Origin: Talpa occidentalis | Taxonomy: Eukaryota; Chordata; Mammalia; Eulipotyphla; Talpidae | DNA: 64,000 bases | NCBI RefSeq assembly: GCF_014898055.3 | Contig: NW_023601433.1 | Coordinates: forward strand, 88,979,106-89,043,105 | Reading direction: 5' to 3' | Part shown: positions 34,536-46,840 of the stretch, piece after piece | Layout: every line of letters begins with the position of its first letter | Position numbering within the stretch: the stretch's first letter is position 1 | The notes under the pieces: model-generated | What the model was told of the DNA's origin: nothing | Seen by the model: only the letters and a program-made list of their open reading frames with translations | Databases searched by the model: none | Translations under genes and position numbers: made by a program

Positions 34536-34929
34536 TGTTTTTGTTGTTACCATTGGTGTGTGTGTATTAGTAACATTAACTATTGTGTTGTTCATAAAAT
34601 AAAAAAAATAGAAACAATGATTGGTTTTCACCAATTTTCGAATGGTTCCATCCATCAGATGGCGTTTATATGCTGGGGTATCATTTAGTTATCCAAGAAT
34701 CACACTCTGAGAGTCTAGAAAACATGAGCATTTTCTTTGAATTAAAGATATATGAACGCCATTCTTCTTCTTTTGACTTTTCTTTGTTTTCCAAGTGTTA
34801 CACACTAATTATTTATTGTTTTCATAATTAAAAAATAATGATGCTGTAAAGATGCTATCTCTGTTCACCAAAATGAGTTTGCTGAGCTTTCTTGGGTACC
34901 TTTTGCCTTATATGTGCACTCTGAAAACT
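34536..34929. other. AT-rich DNA
   Basis: AT-rich, with 'acactaattatttattgttt' near 34802 and 'cataattaaaaaataatg'. It is either an old repeat or an island. No gene. Confidence 0.35.
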
Positions 34930-36410
34930 GAGATCATTACACTCTGTTCTTAGACTTTTTTTTTTTTAACAACAGTATTAAATGAAAATTGAAGCAGATT
35001 AATCGCACGTTTAATGAGTACAAGCTGATAAGTTTGACCCAATTGTCCATCGTCACCAGGAAGTAACACAAATGTCCATCTCCCCAGGTTCCTCACACCT
35101 GTTCCACCCTTTCAGCCCAGAACAGCCACTGTCAGTAGAGACTGACCTGTTTTTCCCAGAATTTTCTACAAACGGGAATCAACAAATCTTACTGCAACAC
35201 TTGTGTCACTCAGTATTTCCCTAACCTCAGTCATCCATGTCGCTCCTTTTCTTTTGTTCAGTTTTGCTCATGATGTTTCATTATTTGGACCTTGGTCTCC
35301 CCATCCATCCGCTGATGGACGTTTGGCTGGTTTCTCGGGGTGGCTGTAAGAACGGAGCTGTGTGGACATCCCTGCAGGCGTCTCTGCGGGCAGAAGAGCT
35401 CGTGCTTAGGCTCCCAGGTGAGCACTAGGAAAGGAGTCGCTGGAGCCAGATGCTACCGACAACGCTCACCGTTTTCCCGGACCCCCTACTCTGCGCCGAG
35501 TGCTGTATCACGTCTTTGCCAACGTTTACCGACACCGGCTGGCCCATTTGCTTTAAATGGCGGCCGTCACAAAGCACCGGCCATCTGTCCCCCTTCAACA
35601 CTCTTTCGCATTTCTCTGTCGTCTGGGATCTTGAGCATCTTGATGCATCATTACTGATAACTCCTGTTTCTTGTTGGTAAACTGTCTTTTCATCCTTTGT
35701 CCATTTTCTCAATAGGTGGAGAGTGAGTTCTGAGGCTCTTGTAGATGGTCTTTTTCTGGAGTTTGGGTGGCGAAGATTTTCTCAAAGTTTGTGGTTTGCC
35801 TTTTTGTTTTCTTAATAGTGTTTTTCAATGATCCAAAGTGTTCTATTTTGATGAAATCCAATGCATATTTTATGACTAAGGTTTCAGAGTTTTATGTAAG
35901 AAAATTTTCCCACTTGAGTTTGCCAAAAAATTGTCATGTATTTTTTTCTAGAAATTGATAATTTTATAAGATGTATTTAGTTACATAGCACATGCTGTTA
36001 CTTTTTACCACAAGGGAAGGGAGAACTCCTCCATGCTTTAGATGCAGATAGAGACAGGTGAGCAGGGAGAGAGGCGGGTCCAGATCTTCGACAGCCAGGT
36101 GCCCAGCACCCCTTGCTGAAAAGCTTTCTTTATTCCTACAGATAGTTTTGGCATTTTTGTCCAAACTAAAAAATCAAGGCCATGCACATGGGGCTGCCTC
36201 TGAACACCAGCCTGGGCAATAGATCTGTCCTGAGCGTTACAACTCTAGAGCAAGCCCAGTCCTCAGCCCACCTTGTTACAGGTGTTCTGGTGAGTCTGGG
36301 TTGAATTTCCCTGCAAATCGTAGAGTCAGTTTGTCGGTCTCCATCCACAGCCAGCAGGGTGGCCTCTGTGGGATTCACAACTTCTCCCTGTCTGTAGCAA
36401 TCCTCTCCGT
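34930..36410 (-). mobile_element. LINE-1 relic, 3' UTR and end of ORF2, reversed
   Basis: Read on the plus strand, the order is a T-rich start (34959-34968), 'ttctacaaacgggaatcaac' at 35164, 'gctgatggacgtttggctgg' near 35310, 'tcttttcatcctttgtcc' near 35685, 'atccaatgcatattttatga' near 35857 and 'gtagagtcagtttgtc' near 36321. This is the order of an old mammalian L1 3' end on the opposite strand. The sequence has many indels and stops. A piece at 35960-36090 does not fit and may be a separate insertion. It cannot encode a working protein. Confidence 0.65.
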
Positions 36411-38520
36411 CCTTCCAGAAAATGCCCTGGGCTCCAGGAAAGCCCAAGACAACAGCCGTGTGAAGTCTACATTGTTCCCTTCCTGCCCCCACGCAGTGCC
36501 ATGAGCAGGCTCTCAAACCACAGGAGTCAGGGCCTTCAGCCTCTCCGGGGCCTGGAGAGGGTCTGGTGGACTGAAGTCGGGGTGGGCAGGGCCATGACCT
36601 GTTCCGTCTCCACGGCAGCATGGCCGAGCCCTTAAGTCACATCTGACACTGGAACGGCTGCCCCTTTCTCCGATGAGCTCCCAGGATGACTTTGGGGGTC
36701 AGATAACCCAGGACAACTCCCATCTCAGGGTCCTTAAGTGAGTCCTGTCTGTGTGCCCTGCTGCCCGGCAGGGTGACCTGTTTCCAGGCTCGGAGGGACG
36801 CAGACGCCTGGGGGCTGTTCTCTGTTATCACACGCACAGAAGTGGGTCTCACAGAGCTGCTCAGCCTCGACGTGCAAAGCCAGGAGCTGACCCACGAAGG
36901 CCAGAGTGATTTGTGGTTCTGGGGCCACAGTTCCCAGGCACTGTCCCAAGAGAGCTCAGCTATGCCGGGCATGCTTGGCGCTGCCCGACTCCAGGACAGA
37001 CTGCACGCCATCTGCAGTGGCCTGCCTCTGACTTCGAGGCCATCTCCCGTGGCTGTGGGGGGCCAGAGCCTTGTTCTGAATGCCAGGCTCATGCCTGCTC
37101 TGCTGGCCGGTGCACCGGCTGCTGGCAATGAGGTCTCCTCCCCAAGGTCACGGTCATTCAAGCCTCAGCAGGGTGATGGGCTCTCCCCAGGGAGACACCC
37201 CCCCCAACACCATGCAGCCCCCCACCCCTGTGAGGGGCTGAGCTTGAGGAGCCAGGCCCCGAGGTGATGGATAGCAAGACACCACACTCTCTCTGGTCAC
37301 CCCAAGTTCCTGGACGACGTTGGATCTTGAGTGGAGCGTCCAGGGGCTGACCCAGGGCTCTCAGCTGCCCATTGGTTTGGGATCCAAGTGCAAGTGCAGC
37401 TGACTTTGTAACCGCATGTGTGTTTATGCATTTATTCCTCGTGGGAGGATCGGCCAAACCACTTTCTCTCTGTCAGGACCAGAGATGGCCAAGGAGGAAG
37501 CTCGACCAGGGCCAGGAGCCAGGGGCTGCTGTGCTTGTCCTCTGTCTTCCTTCAAACCGTTTTCATCTCAAAGTGACTCAGCCACGGTGCGAGAGGCGTG
37601 GGGAGTGGGCGTGAGACGGCCAGCAAGGGCCCGCGTGGCCGGGGGCTGCAGTGGTCAGCAGTTCCGTGGGCGAGGGGCCGCCCACCCCCCTCTCGTCGCC
37701 ACAGAGGACGCGGATCACACCGAGACGTGCTGTCAGGACGGGGGCTGGGATCCGCACTCGGCTTGATTCCCGCACCAGTGACAAGACCCCGGGCGGCTCT
37801 GATCCGCTGTGGCTTTGAAGCGGCGTGGGTGACCGACGCTGAAACACCTGTGACCGCTGTCCTGTGATGTGGACGTCTGCCGTGTCTCCTGGGGGCCAGT
37901 TCACAGACAGCGCTAACGCCGTGGTGTGCGGCCCACAGCTCACACAGAAGCTTTGAAGTGTGAGAAACAAGACCACGGACCCGCACGGAAGCACGCACGC
38001 TCCGCCCACGTCGCCAGAACGAGCGTAATCAGTTCCGGCCTCTCCCAGCACGGACGCCTTGAGTGGGTCCCTCAGGAGTCACCTGGCCAGAGTGAGGCCC
38101 CTCCCGGCGGGCCCCTGCGCCCCCTCCTGGTCCTGGTCTCCCTTTATCTCTCTGCCTCCCCCCAAAGGATCATTACCTGTGTGGTTTCCATGCTGCCTAG
38201 CAATCTGCTGGCTCACGCCCCACGGTGCACGCGGGGGACGCAGAGGCCGTGCTTGTGCAACACACCCGTGTGTCCAGCTGCCCAGCTGCCACCCTGGGAG
38301 GGGGGATGGAGGGGGAGGGAGGGGAAGGGAGGGGGAGAGGAAGACCAGTGATGAGGAAAGTGGCCGCACCTGTTACTCCGAGCCCCGCGTCTGCGGGCAG
38401 CTCCCGTGTGTTCCTTTTCCCTCGAGGCGCCTAAAGCCACGAGGAGCCTCCACGGTCAGCTGGGCTCTTGTCGGGGCTGAGATGCTGTGGCCCAAGTTCT
38501 CTCTTGTCCTCACACGCCGC
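36411..38520. other. GC-rich unique DNA
   Basis: No gene or RNA recognised. G-rich plus strand at 38299-38343. CpG-moderate at 37600-37800 and 37930-38060. Opposed frames of 100-224 codons are non-specific. Confidence 0.4.
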
Positions 38521-38529
38521 CTGTGTTCC

Positions 38530-38640
38530 ACTCGTGCCCTTGAGCACCTGCTGTGCGCGGGGCATCTCGCGGCCCCAGGAGCAAGGGACAGAATGGCCCT
38601 GCTCCCGCCCTGGGCAGCTCACAGCGGGGACGCCCTCCAG
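38530..38640 (-). repeat. L2 LINE relic, reversed 3' end
   Basis: 'ttgagcacctgctgtgcgc' at 38540-38558, then 'ggggcatctcgcggccccag' and 'ccctgggcagctcacag', reproduce the reversed L2 3' region ('attgagcacctactatgtgc'-like block followed by 'gagctcacattctag'-like block). Confidence 0.6.
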
Positions 38641-38739
38641 CAGCTACGTTTTGTCACCCGCGGCTGTCCCAGACACCTGGGTAGACAGTATTCAGGCCAC
38701 GGACGGGCTTTCAGCCCCTGGTGCCCTCGCTGAGTTCCG

Positions 38740-38870
38740 GACGGGGGTCAGGCGCTCAGAAGGCGTGGGACGCGCCCCAGGTCACCCAGCTCGTGATGGG
38801 GGGCTCGGCCGGCCTGGCGCCGCACAGAGAGCCCCTGTGCTTGTCACTCTGTCACCTGAGGTCCCAGGAG
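38740..38870 (-). repeat. MIR SINE relic, reversed
   Basis: 'caggtcacccagctcgtgat' at 38778-38797, followed by 'ggggggctcggccggcctgg' and 'cccctgtgcttgtcactctg', follows the reversed 5' half of MIR (the 'aaggtcacacagctagtaag'-like core). Moderately diverged and CpG-containing. Confidence 0.6.
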
Positions 38871-40949
38871 ACTGGGTGGGCGGGGGAGGGGCTGACACAG
38901 CCTGGACGTCCCTGCTGCGTCCCCATCGGAGGCCTCAGGGGATGACACGTCTCTCTGGGCTTGGTGACGCCCTCTTGCGCCGACCACATGGATGATTTAT
39001 TTCCCTCATTGCGGCTTCCTTTGAGGCTCTCATGGGAGGAACGCAGGGTGCATTCCCAGGGCGGCCTCTCCTGCCTGTCTCATGAGCTGGTGGAGTTTTG
39101 TTTTATGGGCAATTGTGTTGTTTGTGCATAAATTGCGCCTCCCAGGACAGGGAGGCTGGTCACAGCTCATTAGCAGGTACTTAACTCTTCTCATTGCAGA
39201 GAAAGGAGCTCGGGCTGGGAGGCTGAGGAGCCGCCTGGTCTCTGCAGGAGCCGGTCCAGTGCCTGCTCACCCAGGCATTAATGGGCTCCGGCCTCCCTGC
39301 CCGGGAAGCTCTTTGTGTGGCGTCTGGCTTAGCGGTGTTAAGGCTGCGCGCTTCGGTCTGTCCTACGGGAAACTAAAACGGTTCCGCTGGGCACGTCGGC
39401 TCCCAGCAGGGCAGAGCCCGGCCTTGACGAGCAGTGGTGTGGGGGTGCCCGTGGGGCTGCGCTGGCGAGGGAGACGCCTGAGGGGTGCTCTGGCCTCCTG
39501 GTGGCCGTGCTCTGAATGACCACGCAGAGCAAAGGCCTCCTGGAGAGAGGTTTGGGGAGAAGTTGTGGGCGCCGAGGAGCTGCCCCTCGGCAACGAGTCT
39601 GGGTTTTGGCTACAGATGATGAAGAGGCACATTGCAGGCTGCGACACCCGAGCGGGGGAGAGGGGTGGGGGAACTGGGGTGCCTGTGGCCCAGGCTTCGT
39701 TGCATCTCTCAATAGTGATTCTCGGGGTGTCATTATTCCCAGTGTGATGGGAATGATGCGGTGGCCCCCAAGTTTCATTGTAGCTTTAAGTCCAGCAGGA
39801 GGAAGCTTCCATTCCCCCAGGCCCCCAAGAAAACCTCCCTTGAGCAGACGCGATTCCCACGTCCACCCCTGGACCAGTGGCAGCCTGGGCAGAAGGGGGT
39901 GCTGGCTGGCAGACAAGGTATGCGGAGCCAGGAGACGGGCCGCCCCAGGGCCAGCCAAGGGGTGCTGTCTGGAGACACAGGGCACCGATGTCTGTCCACT
40001 ACGTTTCCCGAGAGGATCCTCTGTGAACCCCTTGCAATCCTTCAGGGAAAACCACGGCGGGCGGGTAGGAATAGCAAGGTGCGGGGGTCTTGTGGGTCCC
40101 CAGAGGCCTGTGGGAACTCTTGGAGAAACGCTGACACCACCCCGCACCTCCGAGTGCCCCATGATGAGCTATTCCTGCAAAATGAATCACCCGCCTCTGA
40201 GACACTTAGGGGAAAAGCACGTTTACTAAAGCAGACACCCCTGGCTCAGGAATCTGGGACGGGCTCATGCCCGCTGGTCATCTCTGCTTGGCCTTGCAGG
40301 TAAGGGGGGTGGTGCAGGCATCTCAAGCCTTATGGGGGCAGGAGGAGCCACTTTTGAGGTAACCTGTCACCTGGCTGAGCTCCCGCGGGATGCTCCGAGC
40401 AGCTATTCTGGCGCGTGGACCTCTCAAAGTGCCGCTGAAGTGTTCCAGGGACCAGTGTCTGGTTCCCCTCCCAGGCGGGACTTGGAGGGAGGCAGGGGGA
40501 AGTCATGATGGCTTTCCAAGACTTCTGACGCTGCCTGCGCAGGAGAAGCCGATCCCCAGCCCCAGCCAGGCTCCAGCAAGGGCACCGATCTCCCCCGTCG
40601 AGGGAGGAGGAAGAAAGAATCTGCCGACATGTCCTCGAATAGCCACGGCCACCCGGCCTCGGAGCGTCTCTGGTTCTCCCTTATGCCAGACACGCTTGGC
40701 TCAGGACGTCCTGAAGACCCCCCCACCCCCTTCCCAGCATCACCCGGCGTCTAGCGTGGGGTTGGCCTGACTTCAGCTGCCAGCTCGGCTCCGGCTCCGC
40801 AGTGGCTGGGGAGCACCAGGGGGTTGGCGACCCGGGGAGGACCTTTGTCTACGACGGTGCACGTGGGCAGTGTACGTGGGGGACAGACCAGGGCCGGCTG
40901 GGCTCATGTGCTCATGTTTCAACTCGTTTCTGATCGAATCGTACTGTCC
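38871..40949. other. GC-rich unique DNA with one AT-rich spot
   Basis: 39040-39200 is T-rich, with 'gcataaattgcgcctcccag', and may be an island. The rest is GC-rich. Frames up to 274 codons on both strands overlap completely and have no domain, so no gene is called. Confidence 0.4.
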
Positions 40950-41600
40950 AGGGGCGAAGTGGGGAACTTAGTGACTTAATGACATTTGCTGATAAATGTC
41001 ACTTAGATAATAATACGGATGCTCAGAAGGTGTGGCTGGCACCAGGAGCGAGAGGAAATGTAAATCACAGCTGACTGAGAACCCCAGGAAATTATAAAGC
41101 CAGAGGAGATTGCAGATTTATACAACTCACCCTTTTCAACAAAGAAAGATTCTCTCCCAGCTCTATTCCTGGGACAAACAGCCGCAGAAAACGATCATTT
41201 CTATTCACTCCTTTCTTCTTCTTTTGTAATTACATCTTTGAATCTGCTGTTTGGATTTAATTTGCCCATGAAGTTGTGTTCGCACTTAGGGACTAAGTGA
41301 CATTGATAGGAAAATCACACAAATTCCAATGCGCTTCATTTTAATTTCTCTCCTCCCCTGAGAGATTACGGTAAACTTCTGAGCGATCACCTCTCCCAGA
41401 TAAATAAATGCCTGGGAAAGTGTCTTTATGTTACTGACCTCTTCTGAAGCCGTTTTCCTAGCCCCACATGATTTTAATTTTTTTTCAAATTAAAGCCCTG
41501 GCCCTGAGAACTAGCCGCTAAGGTCAACTTTTATGCTTCCTCCTGCCAATGGCTATTCTTATTAACCCAGGTTTCAACTTTCCGGTTCTCCAGTAAATAT
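40950..41600. other. AT-rich island, candidate conserved non-coding element
   Basis: About 600 bp of complex AT-rich sequence without repeat signature: 'gctgataaatgtcacttag' near 40989, 'cttagataataatacgg' near 41003, 'cagattcaaag'-type and 'ttgtaattacatctttgaat' near 41224, 'gattacggtaaac' near 41365. GATA, SOX/TCF-like and homeodomain-like motifs are frequent. A notably long candidate, and it marks the change from GC-rich DNA on the left to AT-richer DNA on the right. Confidence 0.4.
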
Positions 41601-41769
41601 GTCACCGAGAACAGAATGACAAATGAATCTGGTATGGCCTGACATCCTTTGGGTCTATCATTCAATGAATATTATGATATTGATTTATTTTCTTCTGAAT
41701 ACATTTGTACAGAAACATATCAGACAATCATTTTCAAAGCTCTCCCTAAATCTGAAGACCCCCTGTGGA

Positions 41770-41860
41770 GGTAGTACATCATGCTCCTTATCGACAGCCC
41801 TGTGGGGTGAGTGTGATAGTAACCCCGTGGGAAGTGGCACATCTGCCCACTACTGGCACA
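41770..41860 (-). repeat. MIR SINE relic, reversed
   Basis: 'cagccctgtggggtgagtg' at 41795-41813, then 'tgatagtaaccccgtgg', matches the reversed MIR 3' core ('caacaaccctatgaggtagg...tattatccccatt'-like). Short and diverged. Confidence 0.5.
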
Positions 41861-41954
41861 TTCCCCCCACTGCAGTGGGGGCAGAAGGAATTGTGGTCTC
41901 TCCTATTGGGTCTGTAGAAGAAATCTGTGGCAATAAAGCAGATGAAGGAAGACA

Positions 41955-42455
41955 GATGTACTAGTTAGAGGAATAACACCAACACGACATGAGTAGTTAT
42001 AGAGAAAAGGATGCATTATGAGAGGCTAACTCACACAATTATGGAGGTTATCGGGTCCCACGATCTGCAAGCTGAAACCCAGGAAAGCAGGTGGTGTAGT
42101 TCCAGTGCAAGCCCAAAGCCCTGAGCACCAGGGGAAGTCAGTGGTGTAGGTCCCTGTGCCGGTTCGAAGGCCCAGAACAGGGCAGCTGATGTCCAAGGGC
42201 AGGAGAAGTTGGATGTCCCAGCTCAAGCAGTGAGAGCAAATTTGCTCTTCCTCCATCTTCTTAGTCAGAACTTCGACGGGTTGAACGAGGTCCACATTCA
42301 CTGGTGATGGAATCTTCCTCACCCGGTCACCGACTCAAGGGTGGACCTCTCCAGAAACACCCTCACACAGACACAGGGAGAAATGATGCTTTCCCAGCCT
42401 TCGGGGTCTCCCTCAGCCCAGTAAAGTCGACGCATAAAATGAACCACCCCAACGG
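41955..42455. mobile_element. ancient LTR-like interspersed repeat
   Basis: The order 'aggctaactcacacaattat', 'ggaggttatcgggtcccacg', 'ctccagaaacaccctcacac' and 'aaagtcgacgcataaaatg' matches a repeat found widely in placental genomes that ends in an 'agttgacacataaaattaacc'-like block. I believe it is an LTR-class relic but cannot name the family or set its strand. Non-coding. Confidence 0.5.
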
Positions 42456-42888
42456 CATATTAAAAACACATGAGAGGATGTAGCATCTAATAAGCCATTA
42501 GCAAATGTTAATACTCACCATGGTTACACATTGTCTTCACATGGGTATATTTTATTTATAAAGGTATCAACAAATAAACCGCAGGTCAGGGTGTCAGGAG
42601 CACCAGCTTTTATCTCCCTGGTGGGCCAAGTTCACCAGGGAAGTCTTGGCTGAAGTTCACTCTTCTGCCACGAGGGGCAGCGGTGTCAGGCCTGCAAGAC
42701 ACATTCTGCTGGTCCAGACCCCGCCAAGGAGGCCTCGCCCCCGCTGTGATGCCCGCTGTGATGCCCGCTGTGAGCAGTTGCTCAGATGGGCCACTGCAGC
42801 TGCACATCCTTCTGGTGCCGCAGCAAGTACCACGCCCAGTGTGTTTATTCAGAGGCTAATTCCAATGAAGACTTGTCAATTTTCTTAT
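42456..42888. other. unique DNA with a small tandem repeat
   Basis: Contains a 12-bp unit 'ccgctgtgatgc' in nearly three copies at 42741-42775. No other feature recognised. Confidence 0.5.
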
Positions 42889-43184
42889 AAAGAATTATTT
42901 AAGGGCCTCCCTGGTGGTGCAAGGGGTTAAGCACAGCTCGGTGAAGCTGTCCCGCAGCCTCTGCAGCACAAGTTTGATCCTCTGCTGGCCAGGGAGCTGC
43001 CCACAGGGTGCAGCAGACCTCTCCTGTCTCCCCGCTGCTCCCCTCAGCAGTGGATTTCAGCAGATCCACCTGTTTTGTTCCCCACTCTGTCTCTGGTGAA
43101 TCCTCTCACCCCCCCGTACCTCTGGCCTGTACCCCAGTTCTTGTATGCATAAATAAATAAGTCTTTAAAAAAAGAATTATTTAA
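42889..43184 (+). mobile_element. full-length tRNA-derived SINE with 14-bp target duplications
   Basis: The body is 42903-43170. It starts 'gggcctccctggtggtgcaa', has a B-box-like 'gtttgatcct' near 42971, the 'gcagcagacctctcctgtct' block and an AAATAAATAAGTCTTTAAAA tail. Flanking repeats 'aaagaattatttaa' are at 42889-42902 and 43171-43184. CpGs seen in the copy at 10598 appear here mostly as TG or CA, so this copy is older or of another subfamily. Confidence 0.92.
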
Positions 43185-43189
43185 AACAA

Positions 43190-43470
43190 ACCAACAACAA
43201 CCCAGTCTCATCGATACAGCGAGCAGGTGGGTGCCAGAGTGGACAGGGAGGGAATGGGAGACATTTTCACAACAACTCGAACAACTCACAGGGCTGTCGT
43301 GCCCAGCCTGGGGGCCACGGCCGATAACCTGGCACTGCCAGTTTGAAAATTCGCTAAGACTCGATGAGAAGCAGAGTCTGGGGGCCACCGGCCTTGTGTA
43401 CAATGTCAGGTCGTCATGTTGTGCGCTGGACACTAATTTAATGCTCACTTTCAAAAAGAATTATTTGTTC
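43190..43470 (+). mobile_element. LINE-1 3' end relic
   Basis: 'cagtctcatcgatacagcga' near 43203, 'ggtgggtgccagagtggaca' and, at the end, 'catgttgtgcgctggacact' followed by 'aatttaatgctcac' follow the last part of a mammalian L1 3' UTR in sense orientation. The middle is poorly matched. It ends without a long poly-A. Non-coding. Confidence 0.5.
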
Positions 43471-44280
43471 AAAAAGTTCTCAATTTCCCCCTTTTTAGCT
43501 TTCTCCTTCTTATGACCCTGAACTTGGAGCAGGAGAGAATGGAGACACAGATGGTTGAGTTTCTCCCAGGTGGCTGTCCCCCACCCCCAGCACCTTGGGG
43601 GGCTCTTTATAAGGAGTAACGCCTTCCGGGTGCGTGGCAAGGGGGCCCCACAGCCTCAGTGCCTGGGGGATGGGGCCTTGAGTTTGGGTTTCTCGCTGCA
43701 GGCTGAGTCCTCTTGCATGCGCTGAGACTGCTGCGACATATAAAAGGCGTGGGGGACCTCAGGGCTCTCAAGGACTCTTCACTGGAGCTGGGGGGGGGGA
43801 TGCTCTTTGTGCTTTGGAGTCCCAGGGAGAGACCCCAGCGTTGCTGGCTGAGGACAGTTTTGGGATGAAGGCTGAGGGGCGTGGGTCACGGATGCTGTGG
43901 CTAGTGCAATTGCTAGTGTGAGGATGTGACCCCTAGAAAAACCTGGAGAAGAAGAACAGCTTATAGATTGGGCCACACCGGAACACGATTCTCTCCAGGG
44001 AGCAGTTGCATTGCGCCTGTTTGCTGAAATGAAAGACACAGACAGAGGAAACCCCCCAACTAGACAGAAGGCTTTCCCTGCTAAGGAAGATAGCTCCTTT
44101 CACTCGAATCAATGGGGATCTACCTGTGTTCTGCATTGTTCACTGAAAAATCGGTGATTTGCCCCAGTCTGTGCCACTTCAGTGGTGTATGCCTATCAGC
44201 ACAAAGCCTGCAAATTGCAGAAAAGTAAACAACCATTCTCCTCGAAGAATGTGCTACTTAAAGTTAAATCAATAGGCTCC
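43471..44280. other. unique DNA
   Basis: Mixed composition. A G-run of about 9 lies at 43790-43798. No gene or repeat assigned. Confidence 0.4.
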
Positions 44281-44870
44281 CATTTCCCGTCTGAATAAAA
44301 CATGAATCCTTAATAGAGTTATTTCAGAAAGTCAAGTCTAATGGACCCTGCAGTAGCAAGATTTAACTATAAAGATAGGGCTGTAATGATTACAAGAATA
44401 GGAACAAAATAAAGGGATAAAAGAAATTCATTTGACATTTGCTCCGGTGTAGGCAATGTGCAAATGAAAATCAATTTACTTGAAGCAAAATCTTTCCCCC
44501 TTTGTAGCAGAGACGCCGTGAGTGCCAACATTTATTCCTCGCGATGTTTCATCTCAGTGAGGAGGTCAGAACATTCAACCTCAGGCTATAGCCCCAGCAT
44601 TAGAAGTAAAAGTGAATTAATCCAGTTTCCGAGTGGTAAGTGGCAACAAGCCATCACTCCAAGCAAGTGTTCAAGGAGGAATCTATTTACTCCCACGGTC
44701 AAGAGCGACCAGGCCTTGACAATGGAAGTTATAAGGAAACCATCCATTTTCAGGGATATGCTTTGTTTTGCTTTTGCATGTGAGTTTCTCCCCAGAGAAA
44801 TTTTTCCACGAGGAAGGAACGGAGGTCAAATATATAGTTATGCTCATATTTGTGCAGTCTTATAACGAAG
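44281..44870. other. AT-rich complex sequence, possible conserved element
   Basis: Non-repeat AT-rich sequence with 'caaatgaaaatcaatttact' near 44461, 'gtgaattaatccag' near 44612 and a plus frame of 135 codons (44458-44865). The encoded peptide has mixed composition but no recognised domain, so I leave it non-coding. An enhancer or unrecognised exon cannot be excluded. Confidence 0.3.
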
Positions 44871-46755
44871 AAGAAAAGAATTTTTCTTACCAGTTTCAAC
44901 CTGAAGCTCCCTAGGGAAGAGCCTACCCCTGGATTGCCGGCGCAACCTCTAAGCCATCTGCAGAGTGTACGTGTGGAGCGTGGACTGAGGGGCTGGCCTG
45001 GCCTGGAGTCACGTGCCTGGAGCCCCGTGGACAGGAGTGGAAGCATTGGCATGCAGCAACAAAAACAGGAGCGCTCAGCTGTGGAGGTTTTTGGTTCAGA
45101 GAAACAAGTTGAAGACTTACATGCTCCCCAAGTGGAATTCGATAAATCTGGAAATACTGATACATGCATCATTCTAAGTTATCTGGACCTGTTTGAGAAG
45201 AGAGATATGGAAGACAAGTCGAGTCAGGACAGGTTGTTACTAAACTCTGTTTGGGTTGAGGATTGAGGGAAAGGTTGACCTTGATCTTGATGGTAAAATG
45301 AGAGCTGCCTACGTCATTAATGACCAAAAACCTCCTCCAGGGGACCAGCTGTAATAAGAGCATGTCTTTCTGGTGGAGGTGAACAGGCAGTAAGGGATGG
45401 GTCAGGAGGTGAGGCCAGAAGGACTTCTGGTCACTCTCGTCAGGGTGAGCACTTGCAATTACATGAATTTTGTTCTATGAACAACACCTGTCTCTCTCCA
45501 GCCTGCGGTGAAGCATTGTGGAGGAGCTGGGGTTTCACTCCACTGCCAATGTAACAACATAACTCTGTGTCTCTTCAGTTTCATCAGCCCACAGAAGGCG
45601 TGATGCTCTAGGTTCAGAGACAGAAGATATTTACTCCAGCACAGCTTATGTTGGCCTCAGTTCGTTACCACCCACCATGGCCCCCCAATTCTCATGGGGC
45701 GATGCAGAGGGTATCTGTTTACATAAAGTGGGAAACTCATCCCTCCTGGGTTGTTTTCTAATTTGCTGTATTAAGGAGTTTAACATTGTACCAGCAAGCT
45801 ATGGGAAGCATTTGAAAGGCCCATCCCTGCCTTTGTGATGCAGAGGAGAAAGTGTGATGAAGGGAAGTAAATGAATGAGCAACTCAAAGGACAATTCAGT
45901 GTTCTCCAAAGTGAGGCCAGAATGAGTTTAGAGGATGCGGAGATCAACTTTCACAAAATCATACTCAGACAATTATTTCAACACACAGCAATGCCTGCTC
46001 TAGCATCTGGTAAAGTGAAAAAGAGCAAAATCTATTTAAAGAAAATTCTCTAAGGAGAGTTGTTTAAGGTGGTGGAAAATATGGAAAACATGCTGAAGAC
46101 TATGGTTGCTTACATGGACTCATCTCGAGACACGATCTTTTCCTTCTATTTTAATTATTAAGATAAGGGAGAGAAGACCAGAAACAAAGCACGTGTGATT
46201 CTAGGAGCAGCAGGAGCCTGGGGCTTTAGGTGGGAAACAGGTGTAGAACAAAGTAGGCGCCGCCCAGTTGTAGGCTGGCTGCATTCCCAGGGAGGGCTCC
46301 TTTGGTCTCCTGTTACAGGAGCCGGTGAGTGTGCCCTTGGTGGGCAAAGGACTGGAGCACAGAATCTCTCTGCATGAACTTGGGCAGCGAGAGCTCTCAC
46401 CTGGCCGGCTCTGCCAGCCACCCTGGGCCTCAGAGACCCCACCCTGTGCTCCCGCCATCGCATTTAATTGACAACTGGCTTCCTTGTGGACAGCCGTGAG
46501 GTGGGCCACTTTGACAAGTATGCTCAGGGACCAATGGACATGGGTATCCGTGGATTAAAAATGACTGCTGTGATTTTGAATTGTGCTTTTCTGTAATAAA
46601 GGGGAGAATCAATCACTAACCACCAGTAGAAGAATAGAAGAGGATTATGCAGGCTGCGATTTTGTTAAAATAAAATTGCTGTGCATGGGGTGTGTGGGGC
46701 TGGTATTTAGGGTATAAGAACTGTGTTACCATCTGCTTCAGCTATTTTCATGATG
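44871..46755. other. AT-rich non-coding DNA
   Basis: No repeat family or gene identified. Lower CpG than the left half of the window. Frames are short (up to 140 codons). Probably ancient, unrecognisable repeats mixed with unique sequence. Confidence 0.35.
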
Positions 46756-46840
46756 CTCACTAAGGAGGAAATTCCATCTTCCTGGGGCTTCTGTTTAATC
46801 ATCTATAAAATAGATGTCCTCAAGTCAACAGCATCTTCAG
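46756..46840 (+). repeat. possible MIR SINE relic
   Basis: 'cttctgtttaatcatctata' near 46789 followed by 'aaatagatg' resembles the MIR core ('tttcctcatctataaaatgg'-like). Short, so only tentative. Confidence 0.4.

Noticed and set aside
36740..37270. Opposed frames (174 and 164 codons) as a bidirectional gene pair
   Set aside because: Complete overlap on opposite strands in GC-rich DNA with no motifs is expected by chance.
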